Shown here: piece after piece, positions 33,207 to 41,915 of the stretch | How the letters are laid out: each line of letters begins with the position of its first letter | Position numbering within the stretch: position 1 is the first letter of the stretch | Assembly (NCBI GenBank): GCA_038530575.1 | Contig: JBCBCP010000011.1 | Location: 8,216 to 72,215, forward strand | Origin: JBCBCP01 sp038530575 | GTDB lineage: Bacteria; Pseudomonadota; Alphaproteobacteria; Rhodobacterales; Rhodobacteraceae | DNA length: 64,000 nucleotides | Reading direction: 5' to 3' | The notes under the pieces: model-generated | What the model was told of the DNA's origin: nothing | Seen by the model: the letters and a program-made list of their open reading frames with translations, nothing else | Database searches by the model: none | Position numbers and translations under genes: made by a program

Positions 33207-33815
33207 ATGCCTGAGGCACCCAAGGAAATCACCTATATCTACGACTTTGCCAGCCCCAACGGCTATTTCGTGCACAAGGTCCTGCCCCGCATCGCGGAAA
33301 AACATGGCGCGACGCTGACCTATCGCCCGGCTCTTTTGGGCGGGATCTTCAAGGCGACGAACAACCAGGCGCCGATGATGGCGTTTTCGAACGTGACGGG
33401 CAAACTGGCCTACCAGCGGCTCGAAATTCAGCGCTTCATCGAACGGCACGGGCTGAGCTTTACGTGGAACCCCGCATTTCCGATCAACACGCTGCCGCTG
33501 ATGCGGGCAGCCGTGTTTGCCGAAGGAAAGCCTTGGAAGCAGTCCTATATCGATGCGGTCATGGACGCGATGTGGCTGGACGCCAAGGACATGGGCAAAC
33601 CTGACGTGATTGGGCAGGTGCTGACAGACGCCGGCCTGCCCGTGGAAGAGGTCATGGCCGCTACGCAGGACGCGGGTGTGAAGGCGCAACTCGCCGAGTT
33701 GACGGACGCGGCCGTGGCGCGCGGGGTCTTTGGCCTGCCAACTATGTTTATCGAGGATGAAATGTTCTTTGGCAAAGACAGCCTGGATGATCTGGACTGG
33801 CGGCTTGGGGGGTAA
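33207..33815 (+). CDS. 2-hydroxychromene-2-carboxylate isomerase/DsbA-family (kappa GST-like) protein
   Basis: The 202-residue protein has the thioredoxin-fold start ITYIYDFASPNGYF, with Ser in the position of the kappa-class/HCCA isomerase nucleophile. RPALLGGIFKATNNQAP and GVFGLPTMFIEDEMFFGKDSL are also typical. HCCA isomerase acts in naphthalene degradation with glutathione, and the adjacent GST gene fits glutathione chemistry. No ring dioxygenase is nearby, so the substrate may differ. Its start directly abuts the SDR stop. Confidence 0.85.
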   Translation: MPEAPKEITYIYDFASPNGYFVHKVLPRIAEKHGATLTYRPALLGGIFKATNNQAPMMAFSNVTGKLAYQRLEIQRFIERHGLSFTWNPAFPINTLPLMRAAVFAEGKPWKQSYIDAVMDAMWLDAKDMGKPDVIGQVLTDAGLPVEEVMAATQDAGVKAQLAELTDAAVARGVFGLPTMFIEDEMFFGKDSLDDLDWRLGG

Positions 33816-33888
33816 GGCAATCCTTTGAAGGATTGCCAGCCTGTCAATTCTTCAAGATTTGACCCATCGCGTTTCTTCAAAGAAACGC
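33816..33888. repeat. Triplet of short palindromes after the HCCA isomerase gene (site B)
   Basis: 33816-33837 has arms GGCAATCCTT/AAGGATTGCC around TG and starts right after the stop codon. 33843-33863 has arms GTCAATTCTT/AAGATTTGAC around C, with one mismatch. 33869-33888 has arms GCGTTTCTT/AAGAAACGC around CA. The architecture is the same as at sites A and C, but the arm sequences mostly differ. Confidence 0.82.
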
Positions 33889-33916
33889 CTTCGGAGGGGT
33901 GGTAGCGCTCCGCGCG

Positions 33917-33979
33917 TGATTTTGCCAAACGCTCCCCCGGAGCGTTTGCCCCGCCCGAGGGCGGGGTTCGCAAAATCAC
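33917..33979. terminator. Nested cruciform between converging genes
   Basis: An outer stem GTGATTTTGC/GCAAAATCAC encloses two further hairpins: AAACGCTCC/GGAGCGTTT (33927-33947) and CCCCGCCC/GGGCGGGG (33949-33966). It lies between the HCCA isomerase and livF stops and overlaps the livF stop, so it may terminate transcription in both directions. The stem ends in TTTTGC on both strands but lacks a long U tract. Confidence 0.6.
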
Positions 33980-34677
33980 ACCTCCAGCCACTCCTTGCGC
34001 ACATCGTCGCGGTCTTTCAGCTCCGCGGGCGTGCCCTCGAACACAACCTGACCGTGCCCCATCACATAGACCCGGTCGGCGATATCCAGGGCAATTGACA
34101 GCTTCTGCTCGACCAGCAGGGTCGCAATGCCCCGCTTGGCGATCTCCTTGAGCAGCTCCGCCACCCGTTGCACCATCTGCGGCGACAGCCCCTCGGTCGG
34201 CTCGTCAATCATCACCAGGTCTGGATCGCCCATCAGCGTCCGGCACATGGTCAGCATTTGCTGTTCCCCGCCAGACAGCACTGACGCTTCGACGTCTGCG
34301 CGCCGCTCAAGGTTTTCGAACAGATTGAACATGTCCTGCATCGACCAGCGACCCGACCCGTCCTTCTGCCCCGGCTTGAGGCCGAGGATAAGGTTCTGCC
34401 GCGTCGTCAGACCTGGAAAGATATCGCGGTTCTCCGGCACATAGCCGATGCCAAGGTTCGCCACCTCAAAGGCCTTTTTGCCCGAAATCGGCTGACCTTT
34501 GAACGTCACGGTCCCGACGGGCTCAACCTCGCCCATGATGGCTTTGCAGGTGGTGGACCGGCCAACCCCGTTGCGGCCCAGCAAGGCGACGATCTCGCCC
34601 TCGCCGATATTCAGGTTAACCCCCTGCAGGATGTGCGATTTGCCGTAATAGGCGTGAAGATCAGTAACATCGAGCAT
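33976..34677 (-). CDS. livF: Branched-chain amino acid-type ABC transporter ATPase LivF
   Basis: The 233-residue ATPase has a Walker A region reading LLGRNGVGRSTTCKA. The usual GKS/T lysine is replaced by Arg (GVGRST), which is unusual and could reduce ATP hydrolysis. LSGGEQQM is the signature and DLVMIDEPTEGLSP the Walker B region. With LivG it powers LivHM. The start shares a base with the livG stop (TGATG). Confidence 0.93.
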   Translation of the reverse strand: MLDVTDLHAYYGKSHILQGVNLNIGEGEIVALLGRNGVGRSTTCKAIMGEVEPVGTVTFKGQPISGKKAFEVANLGIGYVPENRDIFPGLTTRQNLILGLKPGQKDGSGRWSMQDMFNLFENLERRADVEASVLSGGEQQMLTMCRTLMGDPDLVMIDEPTEGLSPQMVQRVAELLKEIAKRGIATLLVEQKLSIALDIADRVYVMGHGQVVFEGTPAELKDRDDVRKEWLEV

Positions 34678-35438
34678 CAGTGTTCGGCCTCCAATGCCGC
34701 GCCGAGATAGGCTTCCTGCACCTTGGGGTTTGCCCGCACATCAGGCGGCGTTCCGGTCGCGATGATTTCGCCATAGACGAGCACGCTGATCCGGTCGGCA
34801 AGGCCAAAGACAACGCCCATGTCATGCTCGACCACCACCAGCGTCCGATCTTCGGTCACCTTGCGGATCAGATCGACGATATAGTCGGTCTCCGAATGGC
34901 TCATACCAGCCGTCGGCTCGTCCAGCATGATCACGTCCGCGCCGCCGGCGATGGTTATCCCGATCTCGAGCGCGCGCTGCTCTGCATAAGACAAAACGCC
35001 TGCAGGCAGATCGCGCCGCCCCGTCAGGTTGATCTGCTCGAGGATGGCGTCGGCCCCTTCGTTCAGCTCCCGCGAGCGGCCCACCATGGACCAGAAGTTG
35101 TACTTGTAACCCATCGACCACAAGAGCGAGCAGCGCACGTTTTCAAACACGCTCATCTTTGGGAAGATGTTGGTGATCTGGAAACTACGCGACAGACCTT
35201 TGCGGTTGATCTCGAACGGGGCGAGCCCGGCCAGATCTTCACCATGCAGGCGCACGTGGCCACTGGTCTGCGGGAAACGGCCAGTGATCAGGTTGAACAG
35301 CGTGGACTTGCCTGCCCCGTTTGGCCCGATAATCGCGTGGCGTTCGCCCTTGGCGATGCTCAGATCCACGCCGCGGATAATCTCGGCCTTGCCAAAGCTC
35401 TTCTTCAGCCCGTCCAGCTCAAGTGCTGCAGCAACCAT
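34677..35438 (-). CDS. livG: Branched-chain amino acid-type ABC transporter ATPase LivG
   Basis: The 253-residue ATPase has Walker A IGPNGAGKSTLFNLITG, a signature region reading LSYAEQRALEIG and Walker B DVIMLDEPTAGM. The C-terminal YGEIIATGTPPDVRANPKVQEAYLG is typical of LivG. The start at MVAAALELDG was chosen because its ATG shares a base with the livM stop; a longer frame runs inside livM. Confidence 0.94.
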   Translation of the reverse strand: MVAAALELDGLKKSFGKAEIIRGVDLSIAKGERHAIIGPNGAGKSTLFNLITGRFPQTSGHVRLHGEDLAGLAPFEINRKGLSRSFQITNIFPKMSVFENVRCSLLWSMGYKYNFWSMVGRSRELNEGADAILEQINLTGRRDLPAGVLSYAEQRALEIGITIAGGADVIMLDEPTAGMSHSETDYIVDLIRKVTEDRTLVVVEHDMGVVFGLADRISVLVYGEIIATGTPPDVRANPKVQEAYLGAALEAEH

Positions 35439-36733
35439 CACAGCGCTCCTTTCGGCGGTGTGTTCGCCTCGTTCCAGGCGTCCTTGAGGTCTGGCGCCGT
35501 GCGCCGCGCGATCCCGATGCCGACCACTGCAATGGCGGCAAAGACCAGCCACGGGACAACCGAGTGACTGTCAAACGTGGTCCAGAACAGCGTCATCTCA
35601 TCGCCCGAACCATGGCGTAGGTGGAACAGCATCTCGACCAGTCCGCACACCCCGAGGATGCCGATGCCCGCGGGGATCAGCGTCTTGATATACGGCATGA
35701 CCAGAAGACTGCCTTTGCCAAGCCTGATTGCCGGTACGTGCATCATCAGGAGGCCCGCAAGACCGCCCGGGAAATACATGACCGTCGCCACGAACAGCGC
35801 ACCCGCATAAAGCGCCCATAGATCCGTCTCAAGGCTGAGAACGGTCTGCACCAGCGTGAAGACAACCGCCCCGATGATCGGGCCAAAGAAGAACCCGACA
35901 CCGCCCAGAAATGTGACCAGGAGGATCAGACCCGACGAGGTTGCATTGAGGTTCTCTTCTGTCAGGATCTCGTAGTTGATGGCGAAAAGCGCCCCTGAGA
36001 TGCCCGCAAAGAAACCCGAGGCCACGAAGGAATAGAACCGCACCCAGCGCGCCGAGTAGCCGAGGAACTCTGCCCGCTCCGGGTTGTCGCGCACGGCGTT
36101 TGCCATGCGGCCCATGGGCGTGCGCGTCCACAGGTACATCAGCAGCGCGGAAATCAGCAGCCACGCGGCAATCAGGTAATACACTTCGATCTGCTGCAGA
36201 AACTCGACGCCAAAGAAGGGTTGCGCGTAGGTCCTGTCGCCGCTGATCCCTTCCTCACCGCCAAAGAAGGCGACGATGATGATAGAACAGGCCGCGATCA
36301 GTTCGCCCACACCAAGGCTGATCATGGCAAAGACCGTGCCCGCATTGCGTGTCGAAAAGCTGCCGACGATCATCGCCAGTCCCATGCCGACAAGGCCGCC
36401 AAAGATTGGCAGGACCGGCAAGGGAAAGCTGCCGAAAAACTCGGTCGCGTTCATAATGTGCATGCAGGCAAATCCGCCCACACCCGCATAAACTGCGTGG
36501 CCGAAGGACAGCATGCCCCCCTGCCCCAGCAACATGTTGTAAGCCAGCGCAAAGATCACCGTGATGGCCATCTGGTTCATGATCGTGATGGCCGACCGTT
36601 CCTGGAAGACCACCGGAAGCAGGATCAGAACGATTGCCGCGATCACCCAAGGCATCCAGCCAGTGATAAGCGTGCCCGCACGCATGCGCTGCGCGGGCTT
36701 TGCCGGATCTGTTTTCAACTCTGCATTGGTCAT
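35438..36733 (-). CDS. livM: Branched-chain amino acid-type ABC transporter permease LivM
   Basis: The 431-residue inner-membrane protein has eight to ten hydrophobic segments and the family blocks LAYNMLLGQGGMLSFGHAVY (about 67-86) and FGPIIGAVVFTLVQ. Two extra hydrophobic segments near the C-terminus (about 350-415) make it longer than E. coli LivM. Its ATG overlaps the livH stop by 4 bases. Confidence 0.93.
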   Translation of the reverse strand: MTNAELKTDPAKPAQRMRAGTLITGWMPWVIAAIVLILLPVVFQERSAITIMNQMAITVIFALAYNMLLGQGGMLSFGHAVYAGVGGFACMHIMNATEFFGSFPLPVLPIFGGLVGMGLAMIVGSFSTRNAGTVFAMISLGVGELIAACSIIIVAFFGGEEGISGDRTYAQPFFGVEFLQQIEVYYLIAAWLLISALLMYLWTRTPMGRMANAVRDNPERAEFLGYSARWVRFYSFVASGFFAGISGALFAINYEILTEENLNATSSGLILLVTFLGGVGFFFGPIIGAVVFTLVQTVLSLETDLWALYAGALFVATVMYFPGGLAGLLMMHVPAIRLGKGSLLVMPYIKTLIPAGIGILGVCGLVEMLFHLRHGSGDEMTLFWTTFDSHSVVPWLVFAAIAVVGIGIARRTAPDLKDAWNEANTPPKGAL

Positions 36734-37686
36734 GACTGGCGGTTCCCGAAGAGGCCATAGGGCCGGAAGACGAGGATCAGCACCATCAGCAGGAAGGGCA
36801 GGATGTCCGCGATCTGCGGGCTGGTCAGCGACCAGAGGTCACGCCATGCGCTGTCCCAGATGGGCTCTGGCTTGGTAAAGCCCAGGCCGGTCAGGATGTC
36901 TTCCATGCGGATGTTGTAGGCTTTCGCAAACGTGGTGATCCAACCGATCAGCAACGACGCAACAAGCGCGCCCCACAGGCTACCAAGCCCGCCGATCACG
37001 ATCACCACGAACACGATGGAGCCGAGCACGAAGGCCATGCCGGGGAAGGTCGACAGGACCGGGCCAGCGATCACACCGGCAACTCCTGCGAGTGCGGTAC
37101 CTACGCCAAAGACCCCCATAAAGATAAGCGGCACGTTGTGGCCCAGTGCCTCCACCGTTTTGGGATAGCTCAGGGCGGCCTGAATGATCATCCCCACACG
37201 CGTCCGGGTCAGGATGTACAGAAGGCCAAGGAAAATGCCGACCGAGATGAAGATCATGAAGATCTTGAACGCCGGGATCGAGTTGCCCGCGATGGAGAAG
37301 GCGGTAAACGCCAATTCAGGTGGGATCTCGTAAGGCACGTGGTTCTTGCCCCAGACAAACTGCACCACCTCTTCGATCAAGAGCGCAAGGCCGAAGGTAA
37401 AGATCAGCTCGGGCACGTGACCGTATTGGTGGACGCGGCGCAGGCCGAACCTTTCGACGCCTGCGCCCATCACGCCTACGATAATTGGCGCAAGCAAGAG
37501 GCCCATCCAAAAACCAAGATAGGTGCTGATTGAGTACGCAAAGTAGGCGCCGAGCATATAAAAGCTGGCATGGGCGAAGTTCAGTACGCCCATCATCGAA
37601 AAGATCAGGGTCAGGCCGGCGCTGAGCATGAACAGCAACAGGCCAGTGACAAGACCGTCGATCAGGTTGACGAGAATAAGCTCCAT
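36730..37686 (-). CDS. livH: Branched-chain amino acid-type ABC transporter permease LivH
   Basis: The 318-residue inner-membrane protein begins MELILVNLIDGLVTG, then LTLIFSMMGVLNFAHASFYM, the LivH signature. GGLGSLWGALVASLLIG is the conserved C-terminal loop. The start was placed at an ATG with a strong GGGGAGGGG site 4 bases upstream; a 22-codon longer frame is not supported. Confidence 0.93.
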   Translation of the reverse strand: MELILVNLIDGLVTGLLLFMLSAGLTLIFSMMGVLNFAHASFYMLGAYFAYSISTYLGFWMGLLLAPIIVGVMGAGVERFGLRRVHQYGHVPELIFTFGLALLIEEVVQFVWGKNHVPYEIPPELAFTAFSIAGNSIPAFKIFMIFISVGIFLGLLYILTRTRVGMIIQAALSYPKTVEALGHNVPLIFMGVFGVGTALAGVAGVIAGPVLSTFPGMAFVLGSIVFVVIVIGGLGSLWGALVASLLIGWITTFAKAYNIRMEDILTGLGFTKPEPIWDSAWRDLWSLTSPQIADILPFLLMVLILVFRPYGLFGNRQS

Positions 37687-37872
37687 CCGCCCCTCCCCAA
37701 GGCAATCAGTATCTGCGTTTCGTTGCTCCGCGTCAGGCGGGCAAAGGCGCACTGTTTTTTGTCATTGTGTCGGGCGAGAGGCAGCAGGCCCCTCGCCCGT
37801 GGCGCACGCCGCGCGGCGTGCGTGGTATCAATGCCGCACCGGATCTTGCCATCCGGCGCCACACCGCTGGTC
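37687..37872 (-). other. Spacer between livK and livH with two hairpins
   Basis: Two inverted repeats lie here: CGGGCGAG/CTCGCCCG at 37771-37799, with inner GGC/GCC pairing, and GCACGCCGC/GCGGCGTGC at 37804-37821. Neither is followed by a U tract on the minus strand. They may protect the livK message or cause attenuation before livH, which would make the binding protein more abundant than the permeases. Confidence 0.5.
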
Positions 37873-39126
37873 TTATGCCCCGTCGGGACGGCGCATGTTG
37901 CAGGTGGTCGGGCTATCCATGCCGGCCATCGGGATCGTCTTGATCACGCTGATGCCATAGGGCGAGCCGTCATAGGGGAACGCTACGTTCTGGTCCGTGT
38001 GCTCAAAGATGTGCAGGTCCTGGATCGCCTGGTGATCGTTGGGCCGCATGAAGATTTTGCTGCCAAAGATCGACTGATACTCCATGCCTTCAAGCGCTGT
38101 GGCAACGGCTACCACGTCGTCGGCAGAGCCTGCGGCATCAATTGCCTGTGCCAACATGCCGATGACGTTCGCGATGCGCGTCTGGTCAAGGTTGCCGTCC
38201 GGGTGCTTCTCGAGGAACGCATTGTAGTAGTCAGTGATCTCCTGGCTTGGGCTCGGGTTGACCCGGCCTTCACCAACGAGACGCAGCGTGCCCTTGCCCG
38301 CCTCGCCAAACGCCGCCGTGATGCCGGAGCCTGCAGCGTAGTAGGTGTAGATCGGACCTTCGAAACCGCTTTCGATGATCGACCGGCCGAGGCCAACCAT
38401 GTCAGCGCCCCAGTTGCCGGTGATGACCGCGTCCGCGCCCGAACCCATGATCTTGCGGCTATAGGGGGTGAAGTCGTTCACCTTGCCGATCGGGTGCAAC
38501 TCGTTGCCGACAATCTCGACGCTTCCGCCATCTTTTTCGCCAAGGAACCGCACGGCGGCTGCCGCAACGGCCTTACCAAACGAATAGTCCTGGCCGATCA
38601 CGTATACGCTTTCAGTGCCGGCGGCGACGATGGAATCGGTAATCGCATCCATCTTGATGTCTGCGTTGGCGTCAAAGCGGAAGTGCCAGAAGTTGCACTT
38701 GTCGTTCGTCAGCGCCGGGTCCACAGCCGCGTAGTTCAGGAACAGAACGCGGTCGTCTGGGTTGCGGCGGTTGTGCTTGTCGATTGCTTCGGTCAGCGCG
38801 TTTGCCACGCCGGACGAGTTGCCTTGTGCAATGAAGCGAATGCCCTGGTCGATCGCGACCTGCAGTTGGATCAGCGATTCCTTGGGGCTGATCTTGTTGT
38901 CGAAGGCGACGATTTCGAACATATCGCCGCCGAGAACGCCACCATTCGCGTTCACGATGTAATCGGCCGCATGCTCAAACTGGTGCAGGCCGTTTGTGCC
39001 GGTCGCGGCGAACGGGCCCGACAGCGGGTCGATGAAGGCAATCTTGATGTTGTCTGCAGCGACCGCGACTGCACTGACGGACAGAGCCAGCGCTGCGGCA
39101 ACGCCGAGCTTGATGGTAGTGCGCAT
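37873..39126 (-). CDS. livK: Branched-chain amino acid-type ABC transporter substrate-binding protein
   Basis: The 417-residue periplasmic binding protein (type 1 fold, Leu/Ile/Val-binding family) has a signal peptide ending near VAVAADN, then IKIAFIDPLSGPFAATGTNG. A GGGAGG site precedes the ATG. The ligand is not predictable: this family binds branched-chain amino acids, amides, urea and aromatic acids. It is first in the livKHMGF operon. Confidence 0.92.
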   Translation of the reverse strand: MRTTIKLGVAAALALSVSAVAVAADNIKIAFIDPLSGPFAATGTNGLHQFEHAADYIVNANGGVLGGDMFEIVAFDNKISPKESLIQLQVAIDQGIRFIAQGNSSGVANALTEAIDKHNRRNPDDRVLFLNYAAVDPALTNDKCNFWHFRFDANADIKMDAITDSIVAAGTESVYVIGQDYSFGKAVAAAAVRFLGEKDGGSVEIVGNELHPIGKVNDFTPYSRKIMGSGADAVITGNWGADMVGLGRSIIESGFEGPIYTYYAAGSGITAAFGEAGKGTLRLVGEGRVNPSPSQEITDYYNAFLEKHPDGNLDQTRIANVIGMLAQAIDAAGSADDVVAVATALEGMEYQSIFGSKIFMRPNDHQAIQDLHIFEHTDQNVAFPYDGSPYGISVIKTIPMAGMDSPTTCNMRRPDGA

Positions 39127-39432
39127 AGAAGTTCCTCCCTAGAAACGCTCCGGCGATTGGGCGCTATGTTTGATTGTGCCGGTAGTGAGGAGAGGTTTGC
39201 ACATAGGGTGGATAAGTCAAGCATTACCGGTGCTCAAAAAGGTGGCATAACCCTGCGTCACTCTGGGCTGGCACCTTCCTGAGGTTCCGCTGCTAACCCT
39301 CTGGTACTGGGACCAGATTTTATGAGTACATCGCATGAAATCGCCATCCAGGAGGGGCGAAACATTACAAGTCTCGGGACTGCCACTTATTTCGCAGATC
39401 GAAACACGGTTCCGCAAATACGCGAATCCGAC
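39127..39432 (-). other. Upstream region of livK, 3' of the IclR gene
   Basis: This 306-base gap should hold the livK promoter; a weak candidate is TTGAGC-17 bases-TATCCA reading leftward at about 39204-39232. The partial palindrome TTCCGCAAATACGCGAA at 39410-39426, next to the regulator's stop, resembles an IclR-type operator but is far (about 285 bases) from livK. No coding sequence was recognised. Confidence 0.35.
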
Positions 39433-40230
39433 TTAGGGCCGCAGGGAAAGTGCCTCTGCCGCATCGGTCAGCATCCGGGCGTATGTGCCCTCCAGCTCTT
39501 TCTTTTTGACGTGAAACGATGGCCCGCCCACGTTCAGTCCCGCCACCCCATCCCCATCAAGGGTCCGGATCGGAGCGGCGATGCCATTCACGTCCGCGCG
39601 CCACGCGCCATAAGCCTTGCAGTAGCCCAACGCTTCAAATTGCGCGCGCGCCTCATCGAGCAGGCGCGTGCGCTCCGGCTTACCCTCAGGCTCCGCTGCG
39701 TCGATCTTTGCTATCAGCGCCGCGCGCCGGTCTTCGTTCATACCCAGCAGCATGGCTCGCCCAATCGCGCTGGTGAACAGCGGCAGGCGCGCCCCGACCT
39801 GCATTGTCAACGATACATTCTCAAGACTGCGTTCCACCGCGATATAGACGGCATAGAACGCATGCCGTTCAGCGAGCGCGACGGTGATGAATGGGTTCGG
39901 TCCACGGCTCAGCGAGGTCATGGCTTCTTTGGCGCGGGCCGGCATCTGCATGCCCGCCAGCGTGGAAAAGCCCAGCCTCAGCACACCTGCCCCCAGGCGG
40001 TAGGTGCCGGTGCGTGCGTCGGCCACCAGGTAATCCAGCGCGCACAGCGTATGGGTCAAACGGCTCACGGTCGGTTTCGGCAACCCGGTGCGCTGCGCAA
40101 AGTCCTGGTTGGTCAACCCGTCGTCACCGCTCTGAAAACACTTGAGAATATCGAGTCCACGCGCAAGCGCGGTGATAAAGTTGCGATCCTTCTCCGGCTC
40201 AAGCCCGTCTGGAAAATCGCCCTCCATCAT
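39433..40230 (-). CDS. IclR family transcriptional regulator
   Basis: The 265-residue regulator has an N-terminal winged helix-turn-helix (ALARGLDILKCFQSGDDGL, then AQRTGLPKPTVSRLTHTL, about residues 20-70). The C-terminal IclR effector domain includes TSAIGRAMLLGM and APIRTLDGDGVAGLNVGGP. Such regulators commonly control aromatic or carboxylate catabolism. The start was chosen at the first of two adjacent ATGs with GAGGGTGA upstream. It is the last gene of a minus-strand operon and lies just upstream of livK. Confidence 0.92.
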   Translation of the reverse strand: MMEGDFPDGLEPEKDRNFITALARGLDILKCFQSGDDGLTNQDFAQRTGLPKPTVSRLTHTLCALDYLVADARTGTYRLGAGVLRLGFSTLAGMQMPARAKEAMTSLSRGPNPFITVALAERHAFYAVYIAVERSLENVSLTMQVGARLPLFTSAIGRAMLLGMNEDRRAALIAKIDAAEPEGKPERTRLLDEARAQFEALGYCKAYGAWRADVNGIAAPIRTLDGDGVAGLNVGGPSFHVKKKELEGTYARMLTDAAEALSLRP

Positions 40231-40234
40231 CGCG

Positions 40235-41266
40235 TCACCCTCGCTGCTCCAGCGCTTTGAGGCCGAGACCGGCGAAGACCGGTACATAGGCGCCCATTGT
40301 TTTTGCTTTCGTCGGGTTCGACGCGTTCCCATCCAGCGCGCGTTTCAGCACGCCCTGAATAATCCCGGTCATCCGGAAAAAGCAAAAGCCGACGTAGAAC
40401 CCGAAATTTTCGATCTCATCTATTCCGCGCCGCGCGCAGTATCGCGCGACAAACTCCTCATCGCTGGGCAGGCCCTGTGCGGCACGGTCCACGCCCATCA
40501 GGCCGCGCCCCTCGCGCCCCGCGGGCAGCTGCCATTGCATGATAACAGCAGCCAGATCCGCGTAGGGATGGCCGATTGTGCTAAGCTCCCAGTCCAGCAC
40601 CGCGAGGCACTCGGTTCCGGTCTTCGAAAACATCATGTTGTCGATCCGGTAATCCCCATGCACCAGCGTGCGCTGGCCGTCATCGGGGGGCTGGCGCGCC
40701 TCCATCTCGGCAATCAGCGCGTCCATCGCGGGCACGGTCTCAGTCTCGGACGCGCGGTACTGCTTGGTCCAGCGGCTGATCTGCCGTTCGTAGTAGTTGC
40801 CGGGCGGGCCATAGTCGCCAAGCCCCACCGCGTCGATATCGACATCATGCAGGGCCGCCAGCACGCGGTTCATCTCACCGATAACCTCGCCGCGCCCTGT
40901 ATTGTCTAGCTCTTCGAGCGTCGGTTCGTTGAAGTTCCGCCCGTCGATATGATCCATGATGTAGAAGTCCGACCCGATCACGTCTGGGTCCTCACACAGC
41001 AAGTGCATCTTGGCGACGGGCACGTCGGTCTCTGCCAGCGCGCTTTGCACCCGAAATTCGCGATCCACCGCATGGGCAGATTTCAGCAGCTTGCCCGGTG
41101 GCTTGCGCCGCAGCACGTAGTTGCGCGTGGGGGTCTTCAGCAAAAAGGTCGGGTTGGACTGGCCGCGGCTGAACTTTTCCGCCTCGATGGGCCCGTCAAA
41201 GCCGGGCAAGTGCTTGGCCAGATACGCGGCAACTGCGTCCAGATCGAGGGTTTGCGTGTCGTTCAT
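40235..41266 (-). CDS. Phosphotransferase (APH fold), ACAD10/11 N-terminal-type kinase
   Basis: The 343-residue kinase-fold protein has RGQSNPTFLL and YVLRRKPPG (nucleotide-binding lobe), the catalytic loop LVHGDYRIDNMMF near residue 200, and the metal-binding AVLDWELSTIGHPYADLA near 225. From family knowledge, WELSTIG/HGDYRIDN places it with the kinase domain of ACAD10/11 and with LvaA, which phosphorylate 4-hydroxyacyl-CoA. The matching dehydrogenase is at 24-25.4 kb. A GAGGG site precedes the chosen ATG. The IclR start lies 4 bases beyond its stop. Confidence 0.87.
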   Translation of the reverse strand: MNDTQTLDLDAVAAYLAKHLPGFDGPIEAEKFSRGQSNPTFLLKTPTRNYVLRRKPPGKLLKSAHAVDREFRVQSALAETDVPVAKMHLLCEDPDVIGSDFYIMDHIDGRNFNEPTLEELDNTGRGEVIGEMNRVLAALHDVDIDAVGLGDYGPPGNYYERQISRWTKQYRASETETVPAMDALIAEMEARQPPDDGQRTLVHGDYRIDNMMFSKTGTECLAVLDWELSTIGHPYADLAAVIMQWQLPAGREGRGLMGVDRAAQGLPSDEEFVARYCARRGIDEIENFGFYVGFCFFRMTGIIQGVLKRALDGNASNPTKAKTMGAYVPVFAGLGLKALEQRG

Positions 41267-41273
41267 GGTGCCC

Positions 41274-41915
41274 TCAAGAGTAGCTGAGCAGGTCCGGCGC
41301 CGCATCAAGATGGGGCGCGGCGTTGAATTGATGCAGGAAAAACCGGGGGCCTGAAAAGACGAATGTTGTGACAGATGTGTTTTTCACCTGCAGGTTCAGT
41401 TCCATCATCATGCGCGTGGGCGCCTCCAGCGCGCGGCTGGCCAGCTGGCCAATCACCCCGCCCGAAGAGACGACCAGCACCCGTTTGGCTTTCGTATCGC
41501 AGGCAAAGGCCCGGGCGGCTTCGGTGCGGGCGGCAAAATCGTCCCACGTCTCCGCGACGCCCGCCAGCTCGCCGCGTTGCCACATCAGAACCGTGTCGCG
41601 CAGCGTGCGGAAATGGGTTTTTCGGTCGCCTTTAACGAGTTCGGGGATTTCCCCTTCATAACGCGCGGCCAGCAAATCAGCGAAGTCGTACTCGTTGAAC
41701 CCGGAATGGCTATCCGCCCCGTCAAAGCCCATCGAAGCCAGCGTCTCTGCATGACGCTGCATCGTGCCGATGACAATGCGGTCGGGGGTCCAGCCCGTAT
41801 CGGCCAGATGCGCGCCGACCGCCCGCGATTGTGCGTGACCAAGATCAGACAGCACATCGTAGTTCGCAGCGCCAAAAGACGCCTGCCCGTGCCGTATGAC
41901 CATCAGCTCCGCCAT
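41274..41915 (-). CDS. Histidine phosphatase family protein
   Basis: The 213-residue protein has the phosphohistidine motif MVIRHGQASFG at about residues 5-15 and the second catalytic His/Ser region VLVVSSGGVIGQL (the second His of classic members reads Ser here). GFNEYDFADLL also fits the family. It lies between nitronate monooxygenase (TGATG junction) and the APH kinase (7-base gap). A role in removing phosphate from products of that kinase is conceivable but not shown. Confidence 0.85.
   Translation of the reverse strand: MAELMVIRHGQASFGAANYDVLSDLGHAQSRAVGAHLADTGWTPDRIVIGTMQRHAETLASMGFDGADSHSGFNEYDFADLLAARYEGEIPELVKGDRKTHFRTLRDTVLMWQRGELAGVAETWDDFAARTEAARAFACDTKAKRVLVVSSGGVIGQLASRALEAPTRMMMELNLQVKNTSVTTFVFSGPRFFLHQFNAAPHLDAAPDLLSYS

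Noticed and set aside
37570..39282. 570-codon plus-strand frame opposite livK and livH
   Set aside because: Antisense to a binding protein with signal peptide and to livH; no recognisable domain.
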